A DNA stretch of 64,000 nucleotides from positions 30,461 through 94,460 of the IMG/VR virus record IMGVR_UViG_3300007520_000021; one strand, 5' to 3'. The notes beneath the pieces are model-generated. The model did not search any database, was not told where the DNA came from, and saw nothing but the letters and a program-made list of their open reading frames with translations. This document shows, one piece after another, positions 1 through 7,511 of this stretch. Origin of the DNA: a virus. Position numbers and translations under genes: made by a program. Numbering within the stretch: the stretch's first letter is position 1; each line of letters begins with the position of its first letter.

Positions 1-535
1 TAGATTTTTTCATAACCATACCACCAAAATTAAAATTTTGATACTTTAATAAACAGTTAATATCTAGTTGACCCATTATATCTGAAAACTCAGCTGCCCA
101 TACAGCTTCATTAGTGAAACCAATAAACTCTTCTTTAGCATTTACATCAACAATAACAGGTAAGAATACCCCAACATCACCATAAACTTCTTTATACTTA
201 ACAACATTATCAAACCAAATATTAGAATACTCATCATCTAACTCTAGGATTGAAAACCATTCGGTTTTTGATTTACTAACACCTAAATTTATTTGTGATG
301 AGAAATCGGTTTTACCTTCATTCTTAACTATAGTAACATTTAAATCTTTAAAATCAAACCCTTCTAAGTATGTTAACGCCTCACTATTAATTGGTGTTAC
401 TACAATTAGACCCTCTGGTTTAGTTTTTTGGTCTAAAATAGATTGTACTGCTCTACCAAATAAAACTTTAGTTTCATCCGTTAACTCATGTATTGGTAAA
501 ATTACTGAAATACCATTTTTATTTTCTTTAATCAT
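1..535 (-). CDS. Glycosyltransferase family 2 protein, cut by the window edge
   Basis: Reading the minus strand from the ATG at 535 gives about 178 residues that run off the left edge, so the C-terminus is missing. The N-terminus has the layout of a GT-A glycosyltransferase: a first beta strand (ISVILPIH, residues 9-16), a helix with SILDQ (32-36), and an acidic LELDDEY (97-103) where the DxD nucleotide-sugar/metal motif is expected. It would transfer a sugar from a nucleotide-sugar donor to an unknown acceptor. The start overlaps the stop of the upstream gene by 8 nt (528-535), which points to translational coupling in the glycosyltransferase operon. The family call is fairly secure; substrate and acceptor cannot be told. 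Confidence 0.75.
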   Translation of the reverse strand, partial: MIKENKNGISVILPIHELTDETKVLFGRAVQSILDQKTKPEGLIVVTPINSEALTYLEGFDFKDLNVTIVKNEGKTDFSSQINLGVSKSKTEWFSILELDDEYSNIWFDNVVKYKEVYGDVGVFLPVIVDVNAKEEFIGFTNEAVWAAEFSDIMGQLDINCLLKYQNFNFGGMVMKKS

Positions 536-1637
536 TTTTCTCTAAGTTTAATTCTTCCGACTCTAACATACGTTCAAAGTCTTTAATTCTATTACTAACC
601 AAACCTTCAAAAACTTCTTTAACTTTTAAAGTTTGATTATCGGTTGTGTAAATATTTTTAGTTGTTTCCATACCCTCATACAAAGCATTTGGTATAGAAT
701 CTTCCATCCATAACTTAATATACGTTGCGATTAGTTCTGGGATATTTAAAACATTATTAGTCCAAATACCATTATCTTTAATATCTAAAACACCTTCAGT
801 CTCAATTTCCATCCACTCTGGAACTAAGTTAGGTATTTTACCAATAACTGGTGTGTTTGACTGGATAGCTTCTAATGGGAATGTTCCGAAACCAGATACA
901 TCATCAACCCAAACAGCTAAACAAGCTTCACTTAATTCTTTAGCGAATTCCGTTCTTGGTAAACCTCTCAATTCTTTGAATGTAACCCATTTATACGCTG
1001 GGTATTGTAAATAGAATGATTTAGCTATTTTAAGAGCATCTGATTGGTCTCTAGTGTGAATTGCTATAACTGGTATTTTAATTTTTTTAGTGTCTTTAAA
1101 ATACTCTGGAATCGAAACTGGTATAACGTGTGTTTTAATACCACTAAAGATACTCTTTAAGTATTCACCTTGTTTTTCACTAGTGGTGATAACATCATTA
1201 AACCCAAAATCAGTGTTCCATTTCTTACCTGGTTGTAGTAATTCAAAAATATAGTTATAACTTTGAGCCATGACAATTTTTTTACAAGGGAAAGCTTTAA
1301 CTTGGTCCATAACATTAGCAAAAACCTCAGGGATTATAATGAAATCACTTGATTTAATGTTTATGCTTTGCGATGTAATTGAAGTGTGAGGTAATTTCAT
1401 ATACTCTTCACCCAACCAACTAGAAACTCCAGTATATTCATCTTTTTCGTGTAATATAACAGCGTTATACCCTAAATTATTTAATATTTTAACATTCTCA
1501 TAAACATTAGCAATACCAGCCGTTGGGTTACCCATCGTGTCTAAAACAAAGAAATATAAAGAAAAGTCTTTATTTTCTAAATGTTGTATAACTTCATTAA
1601 TTTGCTTATTTTTTTCTCCTAATTCCATACTATTCAA
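528..1637 (-). CDS. GT-B fold glycosyltransferase (group 1/GT4-like)
   Basis: This 369-aa protein has two Rossmann-like halves. The N-terminal part contains GIANVYENVKILNNLGY, typical of the acceptor-side domain, where a helix follows a glycine-rich loop. The C-terminal part has FGTFPLEAIQSNTPVIG (about residues 250-267), which matches the E-x7-E donor-binding region of group 1 glycosyltransferases, with the second acid replaced by the context SNTPVIG. It probably transfers a sugar from an activated donor in the host cytoplasm. It overlaps both neighbours by 8 nt, so it sits inside one minus-strand transcript. Target (virion glycan, host surface polysaccharide or DNA) is unknown. Confidence 0.75.
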   Translation of the reverse strand: MNSMELGEKNKQINEVIQHLENKDFSLYFFVLDTMGNPTAGIANVYENVKILNNLGYNAVILHEKDEYTGVSSWLGEEYMKLPHTSITSQSINIKSSDFIIIPEVFANVMDQVKAFPCKKIVMAQSYNYIFELLQPGKKWNTDFGFNDVITTSEKQGEYLKSIFSGIKTHVIPVSIPEYFKDTKKIKIPVIAIHTRDQSDALKIAKSFYLQYPAYKWVTFKELRGLPRTEFAKELSEACLAVWVDDVSGFGTFPLEAIQSNTPVIGKIPNLVPEWMEIETEGVLDIKDNGIWTNNVLNIPELIATYIKLWMEDSIPNALYEGMETTKNIYTTDNQTLKVKEVFEGLVSNRIKDFERMLESEELNLEKND

Positions 1638-1986
1638 TTATATTTAAAACTTTATATTCAATTAACGTGTTAAAAGCGATTATCTCACCAACAGTAAAAT
1701 TATCAAAACCTACTTTCCCCAATGAATCTGCTTCCGATTCACTATCCATTAATTTTTGTATCATTTGCATTAATATCTCATACCTAAAACCATCGATAAC
1801 CCTAGGTTTAGTAAAATGGTTAGTAACCACTTTTTTACCAATTAATAAACCATCACTACCGAAAGTTTCCTTAACTTCACTTTCACTACCATCACCAGCT
1901 TTTAAAGATGGGTCACCACTTGTTAACATTGTGTTTAATTGCTCAAAATCAATAAACAATTTTTCACCTCCAATTTCTAAATACAT
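1630..1986 (-). CDS. Hypothetical protein, 118 aa
   Basis: Not recognised. A soluble-looking acidic protein with no signal peptide or membrane segment. It begins MYLEIGGEKLFIDFEQL, has a Gly/Ser/Asp-rich stretch around residues 24-45 and a helical C-terminal half (FRYEILMQMIQKLMDSE). It lies one base after the stop of the HAD-like gene and overlaps the next glycosyltransferase start by 8 nt, so it is translated as part of the same operon. The tight spacing on both sides is the best evidence that it is a real gene. No function can be proposed. Confidence 0.7.
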   Translation of the reverse strand: MYLEIGGEKLFIDFEQLNTMLTSGDPSLKAGDGSESEVKETFGSDGLLIGKKVVTNHFTKPRVIDGFRYEILMQMIQKLMDSESEADSLGKVGFDNFTVGEIIAFNTLIEYKVLNIIE

Positions 1987-1987
1987 A

Positions 1988-2563
1988 TTAATTTAAAATT
2001 TTATTTTGCATCTCCTCTGATTCAATAAAGTCAATTATACTATCAACTTGGTAATCGGATTCGATATTTTCGTTATAACTAGTGTTTACTTTAATTGAGA
2101 TTTTATTCTCAGGTTTCAATTTCAACGCTTCTGGGTTTGCTGTGATTAATAAATCAATACCATCCCATTTATCTTCCAATTTCGTGACGAATTTAATCGT
2201 TTTAAAACTAGCGCCTAATTTAGATAAGAAGAATAAAGTTGATGGGATACTTTTACCAAACTCTTTTGATACCAATATAATCTCATGCTCACCCTCATCT
2301 TCAATGTCTAATATAAATTTATTTAATTTTGTAAATAAATTATCATGTGATTGGTCGGCCATACCAAAAATCTCTAACGATGCCTCAACATAAAGGAAAT
2401 CATTAAGCCCATTATCCTTATCAAATTTAAAATACTTAGATAAATCAAAATCAGTCATTTCTAAATCCTTCAATTCCATTTCCTCAATGTATTTAGAATA
2501 TGTGTAGACTAATTGACCAGTAAAATCTCTTAAAACATCGTTTAGTGTAATTCCTATTTTCAT
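1988..2563 (-). CDS. HAD-like protein with degenerate catalytic motifs (5'-nucleotidase-like)
   Basis: The 191-aa protein follows the plan of small HAD phosphatases of the 5'(3')-deoxyribonucleotidase type. It starts MKIGITLNDVLRDF where active relatives have the DxDG/N nucleophile motif, has a motif II-like IILVSKEFG, and near the C-terminus DLLITANPEAL where relatives carry the acidic DD of motif IV. Both the nucleophile aspartate (now T/N) and the motif IV acids (now T/A) are absent, so it is probably not a phosphatase and may bind a ligand or partner. A TATATTTAG box lies almost directly before the ATG. The fold assignment is by motif order only and needs a structure prediction. Confidence 0.55.
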   Translation of the reverse strand: MKIGITLNDVLRDFTGQLVYTYSKYIEEMELKDLEMTDFDLSKYFKFDKDNGLNDFLYVEASLEIFGMADQSHDNLFTKLNKFILDIEDEGEHEIILVSKEFGKSIPSTLFFLSKLGASFKTIKFVTKLEDKWDGIDLLITANPEALKLKPENKISIKVNTSYNENIESDYQVDSIIDFIESEEMQNKILN

Positions 2564-2564
2564 A

Positions 2565-2573
2565 CTAAATATA
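2565..2573 (-). promoter_or_regulatory. Candidate promoter box TATATTTAG before the HAD-like gene
   Basis: On the minus strand TATATTTAG ends two bases before the ATG at 2563, and ACTTTAC lies about 19 nt upstream of it, a spacing like that between Bacteroidota -33 and -7 elements. If used, the transcript would be leaderless or nearly so. Confidence 0.35.
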
Positions 2574-2599
2574 TAATTAAATTATGGTGTAAGTAAAGT

Positions 2600-3535
2600 T
2601 TACCAAGTGAATTTTTTACGTATGTTGAAAATAAACGACTCGAATTTAGTAGGTATCACTACTTTAGTAGGTAACACCCCTTTAGGTGTGGCCCTTTCAT
2701 TTAAATTAAGTTTCACAACTTTAGTTGGTTTCAAATTCTCAACATCATCTAAATCATACCTATCTAAAATCTTAGCTATTATAGCGTGTCTAACGATATC
2801 ACCTTTTGTGAATTCAAAGAAATCAACTTCTGGTAAACCATTAAGAATTTTTATTACATGATACAAACCACTTTCATGGTAGTCCCTAAATTTATCAGAT
2901 TGTCTTAAATCACCAGTAATTATGAATTTTGAGTTATCACCAATTCTAGTTAAAAGTGTCTTCATTTGACTTTTAGTTAAATTTTGAGCTTCTTCTAAAA
3001 CTAAAATTGTGTTATCGATAGTTTTACCCCTTAAAAACCCAATTGGTTCAACTTTAAGAATCTTACTATATTCTAATTCAAGTCTATTATGGTAACCAAC
3101 TAACTTATCAATAATGTCCATAGATGAAGCCAAATGTGGTTCTAACTTTTCTTTTAGATTACCTGGGATGAAACCTAGATTTTCTTCCGCTTCAACCGCT
3201 GGTTTAACTATAACTAAGTTATGGTATTTAGTTGGGTTGGTTTGTAATAAATTAATAGCCTTACCGATAGCAGTGTAACTCTTACCAGTACCAGCTGGAC
3301 CGTAAGCGATTAAAATATCCTTAACACCAATTAAATTGATAAAATCTTTTTGTTTAGAGTTTCGACACTTTAAATTTACCTTAGTAGGTAATATTTCATT
3401 AATCGTGCGAATTGTAAAATCCTTTTCGGGTAAATCTAAACTAGTTTCCTTTTTGGGTTTACGCTTATTGGACTCCCTAGTTGTAGATTTCGTTGTTGTA
3501 GAACTAATAGTTCCACTTTCTTTTTTTCTATTCAT
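2600..3535 (-). CDS. phoH: PhoH-like P-loop ATPase
   Basis: A 311-aa PhoH family protein, common in large phages. After a basic, Ser/Thr-rich N-terminal tail (residues 1-35) comes a Q-like region (KCRNSKQKDFINLI), Walker A GPAGTGKS (79-86), VKPAVEAEENLGFIPG (110-125), characteristic of PhoH, and Walker B TILVLEEAQN (176-185) followed by TGDLRQSDKF. The family is a predicted ATPase/RNA helicase-like protein; its phage role is not settled. The first ATG gives the full family length. It follows the HAD-like gene's promoter region with a 36-nt gap and precedes an unknown gene upstream (transcription runs leftward). Confidence 0.9.
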   Translation of the reverse strand: MNRKKESGTISSTTTKSTTRESNKRKPKKETSLDLPEKDFTIRTINEILPTKVNLKCRNSKQKDFINLIGVKDILIAYGPAGTGKSYTAIGKAINLLQTNPTKYHNLVIVKPAVEAEENLGFIPGNLKEKLEPHLASSMDIIDKLVGYHNRLELEYSKILKVEPIGFLRGKTIDNTILVLEEAQNLTKSQMKTLLTRIGDNSKFIITGDLRQSDKFRDYHESGLYHVIKILNGLPEVDFFEFTKGDIVRHAIIAKILDRYDLDDVENLKPTKVVKLNLNERATPKGVLPTKVVIPTKFESFIFNIRKKFTW

Positions 3536-3594
3536 AATTAAATCATATAATTTTTATAAAACTAATATAATTACACTTTATCGAGTAGTCAAGT

Positions 3595-4539
3595 CTATTT
3601 AATAATTTTATTATCGTATTTAAACTCTAATGACTCATTTAGATACGCATTAGTCACATCCTCACCATTTATTAAGGCCCTAGCTTTAAATTTAACAACG
3701 TAAAAACCATTGTAGCTAATTGTTTTATCATATTCAACAATTTCATACTCGTAATATAGGTTGTCATCACTACCAATCGTATTAGAGGATAGGAAACTTA
3801 TTTTATTAATAAAGAAAAAACTTAACTTAATACCCGTTAAAGCCTCTTTTAGTGATTTAATTAGGAAAACAGTTTTCCTATTACCATAATCTGGGTATTT
3901 TGAGATGTACAACTCTAATAGGAAGTTACCGTCCTCCATGTCCCTAACAACCATTTTATCAGTGTAAGTTTCAAGATTAAAAATATCTACGGAATCCCTA
4001 TCAATTTTAATAGGTCTACAAGTTTTCACGTTAGAAACATAATTATCATTTGATAACACACCTAAATTATTTGGATTCAAAATATCGGTATCACTATCGT
4101 ATGGTTTATAAACCTTAGCATCAATTTCAGTGAAACCACCAAAATCTAAAGTCTCCTTAGTACTAAGAGTTATCTCACCATTATTAACCACTAAAATAAC
4201 TTTGTGGTTATCAAAATCATCAACCTTAACCTTATCTAATTTATGTCTATTAGTATTAGTGGTCTTAGTTATTGGTAGTCCATCTAAGTCATAACCAATG
4301 ATTTGAGTTTTTAGATTAACACTTTTTTTAATAACCTTGTACATTCTCCACCTCAATTCCTTAACCTCCTCAGTTACCTCACCATTTATTAAGGAATCTG
4401 ACAACCTACCTTGTGAAAACCTATTATGAGAAGCATCTATTGAATCCATTGAATCCCCAGTGTTATTAATAGCATTACCCTGAACTTTATTTAAAGCTAA
4501 TGCAATCATACCTAATTTCCTTTTAAACCATTTTCCCAT
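3595..4539 (-). CDS. Hypothetical protein, about 314 aa
   Basis: Not recognised. The ATG at 4539 (MGKWFKRKLGMIALAL) is preferred over a TTG one codon earlier. The N-terminal 20 residues are basic then hydrophobic, a possible weak membrane-targeting or packing segment. The rest is beta-rich with many Asp/Asn and short strands (HKVILVVNNGEITLS, YYEYEIVEYDKTISY), which would suit a virion or accessory structural protein. It overlaps the broken capsule-synthesis-like gene by about 17 nt, so it is co-transcribed with the sugar genes. No catalytic motif is visible. Confidence 0.65.
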   Translation of the reverse strand: MGKWFKRKLGMIALALNKVQGNAINNTGDSMDSIDASHNRFSQGRLSDSLINGEVTEEVKELRWRMYKVIKKSVNLKTQIIGYDLDGLPITKTTNTNRHKLDKVKVDDFDNHKVILVVNNGEITLSTKETLDFGGFTEIDAKVYKPYDSDTDILNPNNLGVLSNDNYVSNVKTCRPIKIDRDSVDIFNLETYTDKMVVRDMEDGNFLLELYISKYPDYGNRKTVFLIKSLKEALTGIKLSFFFINKISFLSSNTIGSDDNLYYEYEIVEYDKTISYNGFYVVKFKARALINGEDVTNAYLNESLEFKYDNKIIK

Positions 4540-4921
4540 CAATTAATTTATTTACCATTTTGTTATAAAAATAACTTTTTATTATAGTTTCCACATTATC
4601 CAATTCACCCCAATAAAATTGTTTCCCTTTTAAGTGGGTTATGAATTGTTTATTTTCACCCTCTTTAAAATCTCGACTAGTTATACCTCTACCTAATGTT
4701 ATAACATTATTAGTATAAATCAAGGATTCCAACAAAACGTTTGAGTTTATACCAATGATTTGCTCAGCGTATGGTAAATAGTGGTGAACATTCTCATATA
4801 CTTCAATAAAACCTTCCCTATGTTTTAAATCACATTTACCCATGGGATGTTTTTTAAATAACACTTTCACATCACTACCCAATTTTAAATTATCTTGAAC
4901 ATGTTGTAAAAACTCATCCAT
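4523..4921 (-). CDS. Capsule polysaccharide synthesis-like protein, C-terminal half of a frameshifted gene
   Basis: This 132-aa reading frame carries the C-terminal half of a Capsule_synth-type glycosyltransferase (KpsC/KpsS-like, Pfam PF05159): VKVLFKKHPMGK holds the KxHP motif, YLPYAEQIIGINSNVLLES the donor-site helix with Ser/Asn, and NNVITLGRG follows. The N-terminal half lies in the -1 related frame at 4885-5454. The break is at a TTTTAAAA run: one extra A would read PFKKMDEFL and restore a single protein of about 310 aa. It could be a sequencing error, a real inactivating mutation or a phase-variable run. On its own this ORF would lack half of the active-site cleft. Confidence 0.65.
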   Translation of the reverse strand: MDEFLQHVQDNLKLGSDVKVLFKKHPMGKCDLKHREGFIEVYENVHHYLPYAEQIIGINSNVLLESLIYTNNVITLGRGITSRDFKEGENKQFITHLKGKQFYWGELDNVETIIKSYFYNKMVNKLIDGKMV

Positions 4922-5454
4922 CTTTTAAAAGGTGAGTTTTGCGTTATATTAGTATCTTTTTCATCTTGTAAAGGAATGAATATAAACCTACCATTATATA
5001 GTGGTGGTTTTATATAAGTTTTTTTAATCTCATTGAAACACTCCTCATTAAAAGGTGATAAGTCACAAGTAAGGTTTTCAGAATTACCATTAACACCTTT
5101 AAAATCAAAAAATAATGTTTTGTAGTGGTCGAAAAAACCTAACTCAGCGAATACCATTTTTTCTTCTCCAAATTCTTTAATAATTTCCCTATCACCCTCA
5201 CTACCCCCATTCCAAGTGAATACCCATTCTGGGTTAAACTTTTTAGCTTCACTTAGTTGAACCCCATTAACTAATATGGAGTTGAAATTATTCTTATAAA
5301 TTAATGGGTTTTTAGCTTCCGAATGATTCCATAATAAACATTCATGACCTAATTTTTCTAAAGTCCTAGCTAAGTTAGAGAATAACATATTAATGAATTG
5401 CCATCTGTATGGTCTATCTAAATTGCCAACCCCTACATGGAATAATATTCTCAT
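4885..5454 (-). CDS. Capsule polysaccharide synthesis-like protein, N-terminal half of a frameshifted gene
   Basis: This 189-aa frame begins MRILFHVGVGN and includes WVFTWNGGSEGDREI and FIFIPLQDEKDTNI, the last being the conserved strand and loop that precede the KxHP motif in Capsule_synth-type glycosyltransferases. It ends in 12 residues out of register (after NSPFKRW), where the family expects the text found in the overlapping frame at 4523-4921. Together the two frames make one GT-B-like enzyme that would transfer a sugar in polysaccharide or glycan assembly. Its start overlaps the acyltransferase stop by 4 nt. See the paired entry for the suspected indel. Confidence 0.7.
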   Translation of the reverse strand: MRILFHVGVGNLDRPYRWQFINMLFSNLARTLEKLGHECLLWNHSEAKNPLIYKNNFNSILVNGVQLSEAKKFNPEWVFTWNGGSEGDREIIKEFGEEKMVFAELGFFDHYKTLFFDFKGVNGNSENLTCDLSPFNEECFNEIKKTYIKPPLYNGRFIFIPLQDEKDTNITQNSPFKRWMSFYNMFKII

Positions 5455-5918
5455 AACCTATCTTTGATTTTTTTCACTGGTACGCCACCCCAAATTTCAT
5501 TTTTAGGGATATCTTTATTCACGAATGAATTAGCACCAATGATTGAATTATCATTAATTGTTGTATTATAACCAATAGTTATGTTGGCACCTAACCATAC
5601 ATTATCACCAATTACGATATAACCTCTATCTAAAGGTTGTCCAACTAATGGTTTATCGTTAATTACATGTGATGATGTTATATATGATATTCTAGGTCCT
5701 AATAAGGACCCGTTACCTATTTTTAGACTACCACTACACTGTATGAAGGAAAAGTAACCAATAACGCTATCTTTACCAATTCCTAACACCCCATTTGACA
5801 TCTCAATAATTGAATAATCTCTAATCTCACTACCAGCGGAAAGTATGACCTCACCACTACCAATAAAAATTACCGTTGATGCGATTTTACCACCGTTATT
5901 TGTTATTTTTATAGCCAT
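5451..5918 (-). CDS. Left-handed beta-helix acyltransferase (hexapeptide repeat, WbbJ-like)
   Basis: The 155-aa protein is built of [LIV]-G-x4 hexapeptides from about residue 25 to 145, the mark of the left-handed beta-helix acyltransferases. The C-terminal section GDNVWLGANITIGYNTTI and SIIGANSFVNKDIPKNEIWGGVPVK matches O-acetyltransferases of the maltose/galactoside/WbbJ group, including the loop that binds the acyl-CoA and the GVPAK-like ending. The catalytic His is probably the one in SSHVINDKP. It would O-acetylate a sugar, fitting the surrounding glycosyltransferases, whose reading frames it abuts directly (the gene upstream on this strand stops at 5918). Confidence 0.85.
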   Translation of the reverse strand: MAIKITNNGGKIASTVIFIGSGEVILSAGSEIRDYSIIEMSNGVLGIGKDSVIGYFSFIQCSGSLKIGNGSLLGPRISYITSSHVINDKPLVGQPLDRGYIVIGDNVWLGANITIGYNTTINDNSIIGANSFVNKDIPKNEIWGGVPVKKIKDRL

Positions 5919-6637
5919 TATAACCTTTTTATCTCTTTAAACGTTGGTTTTATCAGACTAATATTTAAATTAGGTTTAAGGTGGTGCTTGAAACCCATAT
6001 CTACAAATTTATGAATATCCAACATACCATTTTCTTTTAAATATTCCTTACTTTTACCTTCGTAATGTATAATAGGCGAACTTAATATATAAGCCATTTT
6101 ATAACCACTGTCATACACATTTTGAAAAATGAAGTCATCACCACAATAAGTTCTTAGTGCGTGTGGTATAGGTTTGAATAAATCTCGCCTAATCGCATAG
6201 TCCCACCCTTGCATGTGTATATTATTTAACATCACTTCGTAACGTAATTCAGGTATCTCCTCACTAAAATTAGGGTGGTTAGTTGAGTGAACCGCAATAC
6301 CAACATTGTTTTCCTTTTGAAATAACTCTATTGTGTCCTTAACAAAGTTATTACTGATTCTAACATCATTATTTAAGAAACATAATATTTCATCATCATA
6401 TTTTTCATAGAACCAATTCCATACGTGGTTTAATGGGGTATTAACCTCATTTCTAACCACATCAATTTGTTTGAACTTAGAAACCAACATATCAAGATAT
6501 TCTTTAGTACCAAGTTCACTAGAATTTTGGTCAACTAGCGTTATTTTAAATGAGCTATAATTTTGATTTAATAAATCATTTATACAATCATTTGTATAAG
6601 CTATGTTATTCAAGTTTACTACTAATATGTTAAGCAT
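5918..6637 (-). CDS. Glycosyltransferase family 2 protein
   Basis: The 239-aa protein shows a complete GT-A core: NILVVNLNNIAYTNDCINDL (N-terminal strand and helix), NQNYSSFKITLVDQNSSE (the second strand carrying an aspartate), EILCFLNNDVRIS (residues about 83-95, the NND version of the DxD metal motif) and a distal YCGDDFIF with the catalytic-base ED/DD type motif. This is the usual layout of rhamnosyl/galactosyl-type GT2 enzymes. It overlaps the gene upstream by 8 nt and the acyltransferase by one base. Donor and acceptor are unknown. Confidence 0.85.
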   Translation of the reverse strand: MLNILVVNLNNIAYTNDCINDLLNQNYSSFKITLVDQNSSELGTKEYLDMLVSKFKQIDVVRNEVNTPLNHVWNWFYEKYDDEILCFLNNDVRISNNFVKDTIELFQKENNVGIAVHSTNHPNFSEEIPELRYEVMLNNIHMQGWDYAIRRDLFKPIPHALRTYCGDDFIFQNVYDSGYKMAYILSSPIIHYEGKSKEYLKENGMLDIHKFVDMGFKHHLKPNLNISLIKPTFKEIKRL

Positions 6638-7511
6638 TAAAAGTTTCTTTATAAATTTTTATTATATCATCCACAACTAAAGAGCATTTGAATTTATCAA
6701 CATCATACGGTATTGGTTCTAAACTGAAAGAGTTAATCTTACCATCCTTATTTATATCATACACCCAACCAGGCTTACCACATAACCAACCCTCAATAGT
6801 TGTTCTACCTAATAATATCCCAGCTGTCTCATCACAACCTTTAAAGTATTTATCAACATCCCATGTTTGTGGGAAATGTTTAACGTGTTCATAACCTTTA
6901 GCTAAGTTTTTAACAAGAACACCATGTTCTTTACCGACTATCCATAACATATTACCATCATCGTGAGTTTTTTTAATCAAACTCACTAACATAGGTTCCC
7001 TTAAAGTGTGAATAGACCCAACAAATAAAACTATTTTTTTTTCATTAATTTTATTTTCTTGATTATCAAGGTTAAACCTTTTATCATCTATCGGGTTATA
7101 AATAACTGTAATTAACTCGTCAGGTACCCCATATTGGTTAATCAAATGTTCTTTAATTTTAGGTCTAATCGCTATGTATTTTTTAATCATATCGTTAAAA
7201 ATTGGTGCTTCTAAAGATATTAATTCAGAATGTATACCACACACTATTGGGGTGTTTACATATTTAGTAACTACATGTTTACAAACTAACCCTTGATTAA
7301 TGTGTAGTAAGTCAAATTCAACATCTGGGAGGTTATTTAACTGGTAAAGTTTAACACCATTATTCATAGCTTTTAAAGCTATATCCCCACCAAAATTTGA
7401 GGCTACGCTAACATCAAAACCCCTCTCAATTAAACCTCTAGATAATTCATAAACGTATAATTCAGAACCAGTAAACGAATTAAAATTAACACACGTTATC
7501 AGTATTCTCAC
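6630..7511 (-). CDS. Glycosyltransferase family 4 protein
   Basis: A 293-aa GT-B enzyme. The N-terminal domain opens MRILITCVNFNSFTGSELYV with the glycine loop, followed by LSRGLIERGFDVSV and LLHINQG. The linker IYNPIDDKRFN is the classic VIxNGVD-type motif before the second domain, and KIVLFVGSIHTLREP opens the donor-binding half. The C-terminus is shorter than in free-living GT4 proteins: GRTTIEGWLCGKPGWVYD holds the EGxxxGxP donor motif. Start overlaps the two-domain GT2 gene by one base. It probably adds one sugar in the pathway encoded by this operon. Confidence 0.85.
   Translation of the reverse strand: MRILITCVNFNSFTGSELYVYELSRGLIERGFDVSVASNFGGDIALKAMNNGVKLYQLNNLPDVEFDLLHINQGLVCKHVVTKYVNTPIVCGIHSELISLEAPIFNDMIKKYIAIRPKIKEHLINQYGVPDELITVIYNPIDDKRFNLDNQENKINEKKIVLFVGSIHTLREPMLVSLIKKTHDDGNMLWIVGKEHGVLVKNLAKGYEHVKHFPQTWDVDKYFKGCDETAGILLGRTTIEGWLCGKPGWVYDINKDGKINSFSLEPIPYDVDKFKCSLVVDDIIKIYKETFNA

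Noticed and set aside
1667-1996. Plus-strand 109-aa frame opposite the 118-aa hypothetical gene
   Set aside because: It lies antisense to an operon gene with tight overlaps on both sides, and its composition follows from the opposite strand.
4885-4921. Programmed -1 frameshift in the capsule-like gene
   Set aside because: TTTTAAAA is not an X-XXY-YYZ site in the reading frame used, and slipping there meets a TAA; an indel is simpler.
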